NCBI GenBank assembly: GCA_964605655.1
Contig: CAZSDK010000001.1
Span: forward strand, 1-64,000
DNA: 64,000 nucleotides
Reading direction: 5' to 3'
From: JAKLIX01 sp964605655
GTDB lineage: Bacteria; Bacteroidota; Bacteroidia; Bacteroidales; CAIXZF01
Both the position numbers and the translations under genes were made by a program. The notes under the pieces were generated by a model that saw nothing but the letters and a program-made list of their open reading frames with translations, was not told where the DNA came from and searched no databases. This document shows, piece by piece, positions 37,110-44,864 of the stretch (the stretch's first letter is position 1; every line of letters starts with the position of its first letter).

Positions 37110-38114
37110 ATGCCCAGGAATAAAGAAGCATATATCCGGTACAAGGTGATTAATCGCTGTCTGAAGGAGTTTCGTTATACTTCCATGGAGAAACTGATCA
37201 GGGCATGTGAGGAGGCACTCGACATCAGCCCGATCAGCGAAAGGACTATTTATAAGGATATCAGTGACATGAAGAAAGATCAAAGGTTGGGATTCAACGC
37301 TCCCATCAAATTTGATCGTTACAGGAGAGGGTATTATTACACCGATCCGAACTATTCGACCGACAATATTCCATTGAGCAATGAGGAGTTACAGGCACTC
37401 AGTTTTGCTTCAGGAATCCTTCACCAGTACAAGAACATTCCCTTTTTCGACACCTTTTCAGGTACCGTACAAAAGATAGTGGAAGGCGTCAGGATCAGCA
37501 GGATGCAGACCTACGCGCCGGAAGTCAGTTGTATCGACTTTGAAAAGACGCCGGTTGCGAAAGGCGTTGAATATCTTCCCATATTGATCAGATCCATCAT
37601 TGAGAGACAGGTACTTATGATTCAATACCAGGCTTTTTACCAGGCCACCCCTGCCTCCCACACCATTCACCCTTATTTTCTCAAGGAATACCGGAACCGC
37701 TGGTACCTGATTGCGCTGCACGACCGCCGGAAGAGCAGCTGTATTTATGGGCTGGATCGCATACAAAGCATTGATGCTGTGTCGGATATAACTTACATTC
37801 CTCCTGAGATCAAATCAGACGAGTACTTCAGAAATACCATCGGGGTGTTTTGTCCACCCGGTGAGCCGCCTCTGATTCAACTCCGCTTCACCAAAGAGCA
37901 GGCGCAGTACATTTTGACCCAGCCGATACATGAAAGCCAGCAGGTAACAGAAGAAACGGATCATCATGTGACCATAAGCCTGAAGGTTCATCCCACCATA
38001 GAGTTGAAGATGCTGATACTGGGATATGGGGCTGAAGTTGAAGTTTTATATCCTAACGAACTAAAGGACCAGATCATTCAATCGCTGGGAAAAACTTTAG
38101 ATCAGTACAGATGA
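37110..38114 (+). CDS. WYL domain transcriptional regulator, 334 aa
   Basis: An N-terminal helix-turn-helix (YIRYKVINRCLKEFRYTSME, then ISERTIYKDISDMK) is followed by a WYL domain (about 140-225), with MIQYQAFYQATPASHTIHP and YFLKEYRNRWYLIALHD, and a C-terminal WCX-like part. WYL proteins sense nucleic acids or nucleotides and control defence or stress genes. The start at 37110 (MPRNKEAYIRY) is preferred to 37071, because the longer reading adds a hydrophobic stub overlapping the palindrome. Divergent from the ATPase-nuclease operon, so it probably regulates that operon and itself. Confidence 0.88.
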   Translation: MPRNKEAYIRYKVINRCLKEFRYTSMEKLIRACEEALDISPISERTIYKDISDMKKDQRLGFNAPIKFDRYRRGYYYTDPNYSTDNIPLSNEELQALSFASGILHQYKNIPFFDTFSGTVQKIVEGVRISRMQTYAPEVSCIDFEKTPVAKGVEYLPILIRSIIERQVLMIQYQAFYQATPASHTIHPYFLKEYRNRWYLIALHDRRKSSCIYGLDRIQSIDAVSDITYIPPEIKSDEYFRNTIGVFCPPGEPPLIQLRFTKEQAQYILTQPIHESQQVTEETDHHVTISLKVHPTIELKMLILGYGAEVEVLYPNELKDQIIQSLGKTLDQYR

Positions 38115-38203
38115 GTCAGAGATCCTGGTCGACAGGGGACTCAACCAACTTTCGATCCTTATTATCTTGCGCTGACGATCAGGTAATCAGCAACTTTTCT
38201 ATG

Positions 38204-38287
38204 TACCCAGGACCGGAATCGAACCGGTACGAGTGTTACCTCATTGGTTTTTGAGACCAACGCGTCTACCTATTCCGCCACCTGGGC
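38204..38287 (-). tRNA. tRNA-Leu (anticodon CAA)
   Basis: The minus strand gives an 84-base tRNA with acceptor arms GCCCAGG and CCTGGGT, D-arm region GGCGGAATAGGTAGACGC, anticodon stem-loop TTGGT CTCAAAA ACCAA with CAA at the anticodon position, a long variable arm, and TTCGATTC in the T loop. The variable arm and the anticodon identify it as leucine. The first pair is G-U, and CCA is not encoded. Confidence 0.95.
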
Positions 38288-38330
38288 ATATATCAGTGTG
38301 AGTGTGAGCGAGAGTACGGCAGAAGGGTTG

Positions 38331-38338
38331 CAAAGATA
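38331..38338 (-). promoter_or_regulatory. -7 box of tRNA-Leu
   Basis: TATCTTTG on the minus strand matches TAnnTTTG, 44 bases before the tRNA 5' end. Confidence 0.55.
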
Positions 38339-38360
38339 AAAATTATCGGGGTGGAAGCAG

Positions 38361-38368
38361 TATTTTTG
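38361..38368 (+). promoter_or_regulatory. -7 box before the anion permease gene
   Basis: TATTTTTG matches TAnnTTTG; the leader to the ATG at 38381 would be only a few bases. Confidence 0.35.
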
Positions 38369-38380
38369 TAAAAAAATCCC

Positions 38381-39613
38381 ATGAACACCGCGACGGCGGC
38401 CCTCATCATTTTCATCCTGACCTATACCGGGATCATCTTCACCCGGCTGCCCAGGATCAACATCGACAGGCCCTCGGCAGCATTCTTCGGGGCAGTGGCC
38501 ATGGTGGTCTTCGGGGTGCTCCCGTTCCGGGAAGCCGTGGAAGCCGTCGATTACAACACCCTGGCACTGCTTCTGGGAATGATGATCATCATAGCCACCC
38601 TTCAGCTCGACGGGTTTTTCTCCCTGATCGCCCACAAGACCATCGCCTGGTCGGGAAACCAGCGGAACCTGCTGAACGTTATCGTCATTGTCACGGCCCT
38701 GGCCAGTGCCTTCCTGGTCAATGATGCCGTGGTATTGCTGTTCACCCCGGTTATTATCCAGATATGCCGCTCCTCACGCCTGGACCCTGTTCCTTACCTG
38801 GTTGCTGAGATCCTGGCATCGAATGCCGGAAGCGTGATGACCATCACCGGCAATCCCCAGAATATGCTGATCGGCATGAATTCAGGCATCGATTATACCG
38901 AGTTTCTTATCAGGCTGTTACCGGTGACCCTGCTGAGCCTGCCGGTCATTGTGATCATCGTCAGGTTGTTCTTTCCTTCCACCTTCAGAGACAAGATCTC
39001 CATTATGTCGGATGGGAGCGAGTACAAGTACAACTATTCCTCCATGCGTTGGTCGGTGCCCATCTTTGGATTGGTGGTGGTGCTGTTTTTCATCAACCGC
39101 TTCATCGGGTTTTCCATCCCCTTGATCGCCCTCCTGGGAGCCTCTCTCATCCTCATTTTCGGCAAGATCAAACCCTCGAAAGTCATTCAGAAGGTCGATT
39201 GGGTATTGTTGTTGTTTTTCGGTTCCCTGTTTATCGTGGTGAAAGCAATAGAAAAAGAAGGTCTTCTGAGCTCTCTGACTCAAAACACTCTTTTCCATCC
39301 GGATGTATGGGGCATCACTCAACTGCATCTGAGCAGCCTGGTCCTTTCGCAGTTGGTGAGCAATGTTCCCTATACCCTCATCATGCTGCCCGTGATGAAG
39401 GCCGCTCAAAGCGACATCCTGTGGCTTGCCCTGGCTTCTGCCTCGACATTGGCCGGCAATGCCACCCTCATCGGCGCCATGGCGAACCTCATCGTGGCGG
39501 AATCATCTGAAAAAGAAGGGATCCGAATACGGTTTCTGAAGTTCCTTTGGCCTGGGCTGGCGGTTACGCTGATTACGCTTGCACTTTCTGTTGCCGTTCT
39601 TGCAGTACAGTGA
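38381..39613 (+). CDS. SLC13/ArsB-CitMHS family anion permease, 410 aa
   Basis: About 11 membrane helices with two inverted halves. Typical ion-transporter motifs are FLVNDAVVLLFTPVII in the first half, followed by ASNAGSVMTITGNPQNMLIG, and in the second half LSQLVSNVPYTLIMLPVM with TLAGNATLIGAMANLIV. This is the pattern of the ion-transporter superfamily members that move dicarboxylates, arsenite or other anions across the inner membrane. The substrate cannot be told. Single gene between tRNA-Leu and prs. Confidence 0.85.
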   Translation: MNTATAALIIFILTYTGIIFTRLPRINIDRPSAAFFGAVAMVVFGVLPFREAVEAVDYNTLALLLGMMIIIATLQLDGFFSLIAHKTIAWSGNQRNLLNVIVIVTALASAFLVNDAVVLLFTPVIIQICRSSRLDPVPYLVAEILASNAGSVMTITGNPQNMLIGMNSGIDYTEFLIRLLPVTLLSLPVIVIIVRLFFPSTFRDKISIMSDGSEYKYNYSSMRWSVPIFGLVVVLFFINRFIGFSIPLIALLGASLILIFGKIKPSKVIQKVDWVLLLFFGSLFIVVKAIEKEGLLSSLTQNTLFHPDVWGITQLHLSSLVLSQLVSNVPYTLIMLPVMKAAQSDILWLALASASTLAGNATLIGAMANLIVAESSEKEGIRIRFLKFLWPGLAVTLITLALSVAVLAVQ

Positions 39614-39642
39614 ACATTGGATCCAAGCCAGGGATGATCGTC

Positions 39643-39672
39643 TTGATATATTGAAAATTTTTTCTACCTTTG
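39643..39672 (+). promoter_or_regulatory. Promoter of prs
   Basis: TTG (39643-39645), then 19 bases, then TACCTTTG (39665-39672), matching the Bacteroidetes -33/-7 consensus. It shows that the earlier in-frame TTG at 39670 is not the start of prs. Confidence 0.75.
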
Positions 39673-39699
39673 CACCCCTTCATTTTCAAATCAAAAGTC

Positions 39700-40632
39700 A
39701 TGGCTTCGGAAGTTAAAATATTCTCAGGCAGGTCAACCCGGTACCTGGCCCAGAAAATAGCTGATGCACAGGGTGTTAAACTTGGTGAGGTCGTTGTAAC
39801 CAATTTTGCTGACGGAGAGTTCCAGCCTTCTTTTGAGGAGAATATCAGGGGTGATGATGTCTTTATCATACAATCCACCTTTGCTCCTGCCGACAACCTG
39901 ATGGAGCTGCTGTTGCTCATCGACGGGGCCCGCAGGGCATCTGCAAGAAGGATCGTCGCCGTGATCCCGTATTTCGGGTTGGCCCGCCAGGACAGGAAAG
40001 ACAAGCCGAGAGTGCCCATTGCCTCCAAGCTGGCTGCCAACCTGCTCACCGCAGCCGGTGTCGACCGCATCATCACCCTCGACCTTCACGCTGACCAGAT
40101 CCAGGGTTTCTTCGATATCCCTGTCGACCACCTTTTCGCCTCTTCCATCTTCATCCCCTATATCAAGCAACTGGGCCTCCCCAACCTCACTTTTGCCTCT
40201 CCCGATACAGGCGGAACACGAAGAGCAGCCGTGTATGCCAAGATCCTGAATACCGGATTCGTGATCTGTTATAAGCAAAGGGCTAAACCCAATGAGGTGG
40301 ACAAAATGTACATCATTGGGGATGTGAAAGGAAAAGATGTCGTTCTGCTGGATGATATCATCGACACGGCCGGCACCATCACAATGGCTGCCGACATCAT
40401 CATGGACTCAGGCGCCAACAGTGTCAGAGCCTTCTGCACCCATCCCATCTTCTCCAAAAACGCAGTGGAGCGGATCGAGAAATCGCGTTTCACCGAAGTC
40501 ATTGTTTCAGACACTATTCCCCTGAAAGTGGAAAGTCCTAAGATCAATGTGTTGTCGACGGCGAGCCTTATCGCCGACGTGATCAACAGGGTACATAATT
40601 ATGAGTCCATCAGTTCGTTGTTCAGGTTTTAA
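39700..40632 (+). CDS. prs: Ribose-phosphate pyrophosphokinase, 310 aa
   Basis: Makes PRPP from ribose 5-phosphate and ATP for purine, pyrimidine, His, Trp and NAD synthesis, in the cytoplasm. Class I PRPP synthetase signatures are clear: FADGEFQPSFEENIRGDDVF, YFGLARQDRKDKPRVPIASK (flexible loop), TLDLHADQIQGFFDIPVDHL, and the PRPP loop VVLLDDIIDTAGTI. Length is normal for the family. The start MASEVKIFSG at 39700 follows the promoter. rplY follows 75 bases later. Confidence 0.97.
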   Translation: MASEVKIFSGRSTRYLAQKIADAQGVKLGEVVVTNFADGEFQPSFEENIRGDDVFIIQSTFAPADNLMELLLLIDGARRASARRIVAVIPYFGLARQDRKDKPRVPIASKLAANLLTAAGVDRIITLDLHADQIQGFFDIPVDHLFASSIFIPYIKQLGLPNLTFASPDTGGTRRAAVYAKILNTGFVICYKQRAKPNEVDKMYIIGDVKGKDVVLLDDIIDTAGTITMAADIIMDSGANSVRAFCTHPIFSKNAVERIEKSRFTEVIVSDTIPLKVESPKINVLSTASLIADVINRVHNYESISSLFRF

Positions 40633-40707
40633 ACAGAAAGAGCAGGACGGAAAAAATATTACAAAAGAGTAAAGGACCATTAATAACAACCTATAAATCA
40701 AATCATT

Positions 40708-41286
40708 ATGAAATCAGTATCTATGAGCGGTTCTCCCAGAGAGAGCGTAGGGAAAAAAGATGCTAAGAGGCTCCGCAGGGAAGGTAAAGTTCCCTGTGTG
40801 CTTTACGGCGGAGAAAAACAACATAAATTCTATATGGATGAAGATGCCTTCAAGCATCTCATTTTCACCCCGGAGGTTCTTTTAGTGGATCTCCAGCTGG
40901 AAGGAAAATCCTATAAGGCCAGTTTACAGGATGTCCAGTACCACCCTGTGACCGACCTTATTCTTCATGTGGACTTCATGGAGATCATCCCCGGAAAACC
41001 CATCACCATTGGTGTTCCTGTTAAGATCACGGGTAGTTCCAAGGGAGTTCTAAAGGGGGGAAAACTGGTCCAAAAGTTCAGGAAACTGAAAGTCAAAGCA
41101 CTGGCTGAACATCTTCCTGATCATATCGATGTGGATATCACCGAGCTTGAGATTGCACAATCCATCAAGGTCCAGGACATGAAAATGGATCATATCCAGT
41201 TCCTGGACAACCCTGCGATGGTGATCGTCACGGTCTCCTCTACCCGTGCTGTTGCTGAAGAAACGCCCGGTGCACCGGCCAAGTAA
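40708..41286 (+). CDS. rplY: 50S ribosomal protein L25/general stress protein Ctc, 192 aa
   Basis: Binds 5S rRNA in the central protuberance of the large subunit. The N-terminal L25 domain (about 1-95) has SPRESVGKKDAKRLRREGKV and PCVLYGGEKQHKF; the C-terminal Ctc/TL5 domain (about 96-185) has GVPVKITGSSKGVLKGGKL. The long two-domain form is usual in Bacteroidetes. Followed 30 bases later by pth, a common linkage. Confidence 0.95.
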   Translation: MKSVSMSGSPRESVGKKDAKRLRREGKVPCVLYGGEKQHKFYMDEDAFKHLIFTPEVLLVDLQLEGKSYKASLQDVQYHPVTDLILHVDFMEIIPGKPITIGVPVKITGSSKGVLKGGKLVQKFRKLKVKALAEHLPDHIDVDITELEIAQSIKVQDMKMDHIQFLDNPAMVIVTVSSTRAVAEETPGAPAK

Positions 41287-41316
41287 AAGTATTCATTAGC
41301 TTACATTGACGAGAGG

Positions 41317-41883
41317 ATGAACAAGTTCCTTATCGTCGGCTTGGGAAATATTGGCGATGAATACGCCAATACTAGGCACAACATCGGCTTCCTGGTGCTG
41401 GATGCTCTGGCACAGGAGGCCGCTGTCACTTTTACCTCCGACCGTTATGCTTCTGTTGCAAGGTTCCGTCTGAAAGGCAGGACCTTTGTCCTGGTGAAAC
41501 CTTCGACCTACATGAATCTTTCCGGGAAGGCCGTGAAGTACTGGATGGTGAAGGAGGAGGTTGAACTCTCTGAATTGCTGGTAGTTTCTGATGATGTGGA
41601 CCTTCCTTTGGGGACCTTCCGGATCAAACCAAAAGGTTCGGGAGGATCACACAACGGGTTGAATCACATCATTGAACTATTGGGGACTTCTGATTTTCCG
41701 CGGTTCAGGGTTGGCATCGGAAGCGACTTTGCCAAAGGATTCCAGGTGGATTTTGTCCTGGGCCGCTGGACCAGGAACGAGGAGGAGGAGCTGTTGCCGA
41801 GGATCCGTCTGGCAGCTGAGGCCATTAAGAGCTTCGGACTGGCAGGGTTGAACCTGACGATGACGGCGTATAATAATAAGTAG
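41317..41883 (+). CDS. pth: Peptidyl-tRNA hydrolase, 188 aa
   Basis: Releases tRNA from prematurely dropped peptidyl-tRNA. Family motifs: FLIVGLGNIGDEYANTRHNI with the catalytic His in TRHNIGF, then LVKPSTYMNLSGKAV, VVSDDVDLPLGTFRIKPKG and GSGGSHNGLNHI. Full length for the family. Likely co-transcribed with rplY. Confidence 0.96.
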   Translation: MNKFLIVGLGNIGDEYANTRHNIGFLVLDALAQEAAVTFTSDRYASVARFRLKGRTFVLVKPSTYMNLSGKAVKYWMVKEEVELSELLVVSDDVDLPLGTFRIKPKGSGGSHNGLNHIIELLGTSDFPRFRVGIGSDFAKGFQVDFVLGRWTRNEEEELLPRIRLAAEAIKSFGLAGLNLTMTAYNNK

Positions 41884-42496
41884 CAGTTGGCAGACCCCCA
41901 CAACGGATCATAGCGCTAAAGGAAACTAACATTGTACTCTTCTCATAATCAACGAGATTCCTTTCTGTTTGGCGAAAGTGCTACATTGTTAATAATCAGT
42001 AATATATTAACTCTATCGACAAATTATACCTCGTAGAGGTTATTTACCTGTAGCAAAGAGTCAGCCGGTTGAATATTTCCCTTCCCCGTTTTAATCTCAA
42101 TCGAAGAAACAACCTTTGTGGGGAGGGGCATGGGGAGGGTAAGTCAGACCGGACCTTCCCACCCCCTGCCCCCTCCCTGGTAACAACATGTTCCATCGTT
42201 ACTGAAGGACCGGGAGGGGGATGCTTCTGCGCTGTTTGCTCATCTACAGATAGATAACCCCTATGGGGTATTCATTTGGATTATGGATGATTGATTCTGC
42301 TAAATGAGTAGGGATGGCGCATAATCGTATAACAGTTCTCCCTTAAAGCTTTTAAGTTAATGAACTAAAAACATTGATATCCTCTGAATCAGTGATATAA
42401 TTTTCTGTCAGATGAAAGTCAGTCGGCAGTCAGCATCAGCAGTGGATAGTCGGCCAGTTCTGATCTCTGAGTTCTCGGTTCGCAATTTGACATTGA
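41884..42496. other. Gene-free intergenic block with dyads and GC-rich repeats
   Basis: No credible gene in 613 bases between pth and glyS. It contains two 13-bp dyads of the same form, ACCTC GTA GAGGT (42028-42040) and ACCCC TAT GGGGT (42257-42269), and between them a G-run cluster (42120-42139) with a C-rich partner near 42154-42177. Degenerate CAGT-type short repeats lie near 42418-42450. It resembles a REP-like or decayed mobile repeat. Confidence 0.6.
42028..42269. repeat. Dyad-bounded repeat element with G-quadruplex-forming core
   Basis: Bounded by the two dyads named for the surrounding block. The core has GGGG-A-GGGG-CAT-GGGG-A-GGG at 42120-42139, followed by pyrimidine-rich runs (42154-42177) and a purine run GGGAGGGGG (42212-42220) that can pair with them. 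The ends are a guess. Confidence 0.45.
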
Positions 42497-44041
42497 CTAC
42501 AATGCTCTTACGGGCTGGTAGTTGCTTTTGAGGCGAGAGGCAATGATGGCGGAGATCTCGCCGATGCCGAAACGGTCCTGCTTCATGCTGTCTCTTTCCC
42601 TGATGGTGACCGTGTCATCCTGGAGGGTCTGGTGATCGATGGTGATACAGTAAGGTGTTCCGATGGCATCCTGACGGCGGTACCGGCGACCGATGGCATC
42701 TTTTTCATCATATTGGCATAGATAGTCGAACATGAGGTTGTCCATCACCTCCCTGGCCTTCTCAGGCAGGCCGTCTTTTTTTACCAGCGGAAGTACGGCG
42801 GCTTTTATGGGAGCAAGTATGGGAGGGATCTTCATCACCACCCTTTCGGAGCCATCCTCCAGCTTTTCTTCGGTATACGCATTGCTGAGAACTGCAAGGA
42901 AGGTACGGTCCAGTCCTATGGAAGTCTCAACCACATATGGAACATAGCCTTCATTAAGCTCCGGATCAAAATACTGAAGTTTCTTACCTGAATATTTCTG
43001 GTGGCTGCTCAGGTCAAAGTCGGTACGGGAGTGAATCCCTTCCAGCTCCTTGAATCCGATGGGAAACTCAAATTCTATGTCGCAGGCGGCATTGGCATAA
43101 TGGGCCAGCTTGTCGTGGTCGTGGTAACGGTATTTGTTGGCCGGTATGCCCAGTGACAGGTGCCAGCGCATCCTTTCCTCCTTCCAGTATTCGTACCATT
43201 TCATTTCCTCACCGGGTCTGACAAAGAACTGCATCTCCATCTGTTCAAACTCTCTCATCCTGAAGATGAACTGCCTGGCCACGATCTCATTGCGGAAAGC
43301 CTTACCTATCTGGGCGATGCCAAAGGGGATCTTCATCCTGCCGGTCTTGTATACATTCAGGAAGTTCACAAAGATGCCCTGAGCGGTTTCCGGCCTCAGG
43401 TAGATGGTATTGGCTTCATCTGACAGGGATCCCATCTGGGTGGAGAACATCAGGTTGAATTGACGTACCTCGGTCCAGTTGCGTGAACCAGATACGGGGC
43501 ACACGATCTCACAGTCTTCGATCACCTTTTTTACTTCGTCAAAATCATTCCTCTCCAGGGCACCAAAAAATCGTTTCTTCACCTCAGAGATCTTCTGTGT
43601 GTATTCAAGAACCTTCGGACTGGTATTGCGGTACTGTTCCTCATTGAAGGCCTCACCGAACCGTTTGGAAGCCTTTTCGACCTCTTTCTCTATCTTATCT
43701 TCGATCTTTGCCAGGTAGTCCTCGACCAGAACATCGGCACGATACCTCTTTTTTGAGTCCTTGTTGTCGATCATGGGGTCGTTGAAAGCATCTACATGGC
43801 CGGAGGCTTTCCATGTAGTGGGATGCATGAAGATGGCCGCATCCAGACCCACAATATTCTCGTGGTACTGTACCATGGCTTTCCACCAATAGTCCTTGAT
43901 GTTGTTCTTCAGCTCCACCCCATACTGGCCATAATCGTAGACTGCACTCATACCGTCGTAGATCTCGCTGGAAGGAAAAACGAAGCCGTATTCTTTAGCA
44001 TGCGCAATGATTTTCCTGAAAAGTTCCTCGTTGTTCGCCAT
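42497..44041 (-). CDS. glyS: Glycyl-tRNA synthetase (dimeric, class II), 514 aa
   Basis: Charges tRNA-Gly in the cytoplasm. It is the single-chain alpha2 type: an N-terminal catalytic domain with GFVFPSSEIYDGMSAVYDYG and TSPKVLEY, motif 2 as FRNEIVARQFIFRMREFEQM, motif 3 near VVETSIGLDRTFLAVL, and a C-terminal anticodon-binding domain (GIGEISAIIASRL at the end). ATG at 44041. Not linked to other tRNA synthetases. Confidence 0.96.
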   Translation of the reverse strand: MANNEELFRKIIAHAKEYGFVFPSSEIYDGMSAVYDYGQYGVELKNNIKDYWWKAMVQYHENIVGLDAAIFMHPTTWKASGHVDAFNDPMIDNKDSKKRYRADVLVEDYLAKIEDKIEKEVEKASKRFGEAFNEEQYRNTSPKVLEYTQKISEVKKRFFGALERNDFDEVKKVIEDCEIVCPVSGSRNWTEVRQFNLMFSTQMGSLSDEANTIYLRPETAQGIFVNFLNVYKTGRMKIPFGIAQIGKAFRNEIVARQFIFRMREFEQMEMQFFVRPGEEMKWYEYWKEERMRWHLSLGIPANKYRYHDHDKLAHYANAACDIEFEFPIGFKELEGIHSRTDFDLSSHQKYSGKKLQYFDPELNEGYVPYVVETSIGLDRTFLAVLSNAYTEEKLEDGSERVVMKIPPILAPIKAAVLPLVKKDGLPEKAREVMDNLMFDYLCQYDEKDAIGRRYRRQDAIGTPYCITIDHQTLQDDTVTIRERDSMKQDRFGIGEISAIIASRLKSNYQPVRAL

Positions 44042-44060
44042 ATTTTATGGTTTTGGGGGG

Positions 44061-44068
44061 CAAAGGTA
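44061..44068 (-). promoter_or_regulatory. -7 box of glyS
   Basis: TACCTTTG on the minus strand matches TAnnTTTG, 20 bases before the ATG at 44041. A -33 TTTG at proper spacing is not clear. Confidence 0.55.
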
Positions 44069-44192
44069 CATAAAAGAGTAAAGAAAAAGCTGTTTTGGCT
44101 TTGCAACATCACGATTGAGAGCTGTTGTTTTATTAACCAAATCAATCTATTTTTATCGCTATAATCCAAATCACACCCATATCATTTCTTTT

Positions 44193-44864
44193 ATGAGAAT
44201 TCCATCATTATGTGTGGTTGCATTTCTTACCCTGGTCTTAGGAGGCAGTCTTGTCGTAGCTCAGACCAACAGGGCGCTGTTGGTGGGCATCAACAATTAC
44301 GCCCCGGCCAATGCCTCCGACAATACCAGGGGATCCACCTGGGTCAACCTGGATGGCTGCCTGAACGACGTGCGTGCGGTCCATTCGGTCCTGTTGCAGA
44401 GATACGGATTCAGACCTGAGCTTATCGACACCCTGATGGACCGGCAGGCCAGCAGGGCGGCGATCCTTAATAAGCTTAAAGAACTTGGAGAAAAGAGCCA
44501 GAAAGGGGATGTGGTGGTGTTCTTCTATTCAGGCCACGGCAGCTGGGTAAAAAACTCCCTTTCCCAGGAAAAGGATAAAAAAGACGAAGCCATCGTTCCT
44601 TTTGATGCCTACCTGGGAACTCCCTATATCCGGGACAAGGAGCTCACTCCGCTGCTCAACGCCATCTGTGATAAGGGTGCTTTGCTCACGGTCATCCTCG
44701 ACTGTTGTCACAGTGGTTCCATGACCCGGGGGCTTCCTTTGTCGGACCCGCCCAAATACAGGTACCTGCCGATGGATTCCATTGATATGAAGGATCCTAG
44801 CGATACTCCGATGAAACCTTTTGAGAAGGGAGCTCTGGTATTTTCAGCAGTCATCTCCCGATGA
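44193..44864 (+). CDS. Caspase-like (C14) peptidase, N-terminal part up to a frame break
   Basis: The start at 44193 gives a signal peptide, MRIPSLCVVAFLTLVLGGSL with VVAQ. The caspase domain follows: ALLVGINNYAP, LDGCLNDVRAVHSVL, FFYSGHGSW with the catalytic His, and VILDCCHSGSM with the catalytic Cys. The reading stops at 44864 within what should be the last core strand (GALVFSAV, then a stop three codons later). The second open frame, shifted by one base, carries the continuation (QQSSPDESAEN), so this is one gene interrupted near 44840-44855. The break may be a real mutation, programmed shift or assembly error. Export suggests a surface or periplasmic protease cutting after Arg or Lys, if active. 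Confidence 0.8.
   Translation: MRIPSLCVVAFLTLVLGGSLVVAQTNRALLVGINNYAPANASDNTRGSTWVNLDGCLNDVRAVHSVLLQRYGFRPELIDTLMDRQASRAAILNKLKELGEKSQKGDVVVFFYSGHGSWVKNSLSQEKDKKDEAIVPFDAYLGTPYIRDKELTPLLNAICDKGALLTVILDCCHSGSMTRGLPLSDPPKYRYLPMDSIDMKDPSDTPMKPFEKGALVFSAVISR

Noticed and set aside
39670..39699. Longer start for prs from a TTG
   Set aside because: It overlaps the -7 box TACCTTTG, so it cannot be in the transcript.
42069..42257. Open frame of 62 codons between pth and glyS
   Set aside because: It crosses the G-run and C-run repeat and has low-complexity Pro/Gly/Cys content; no start signal was seen.
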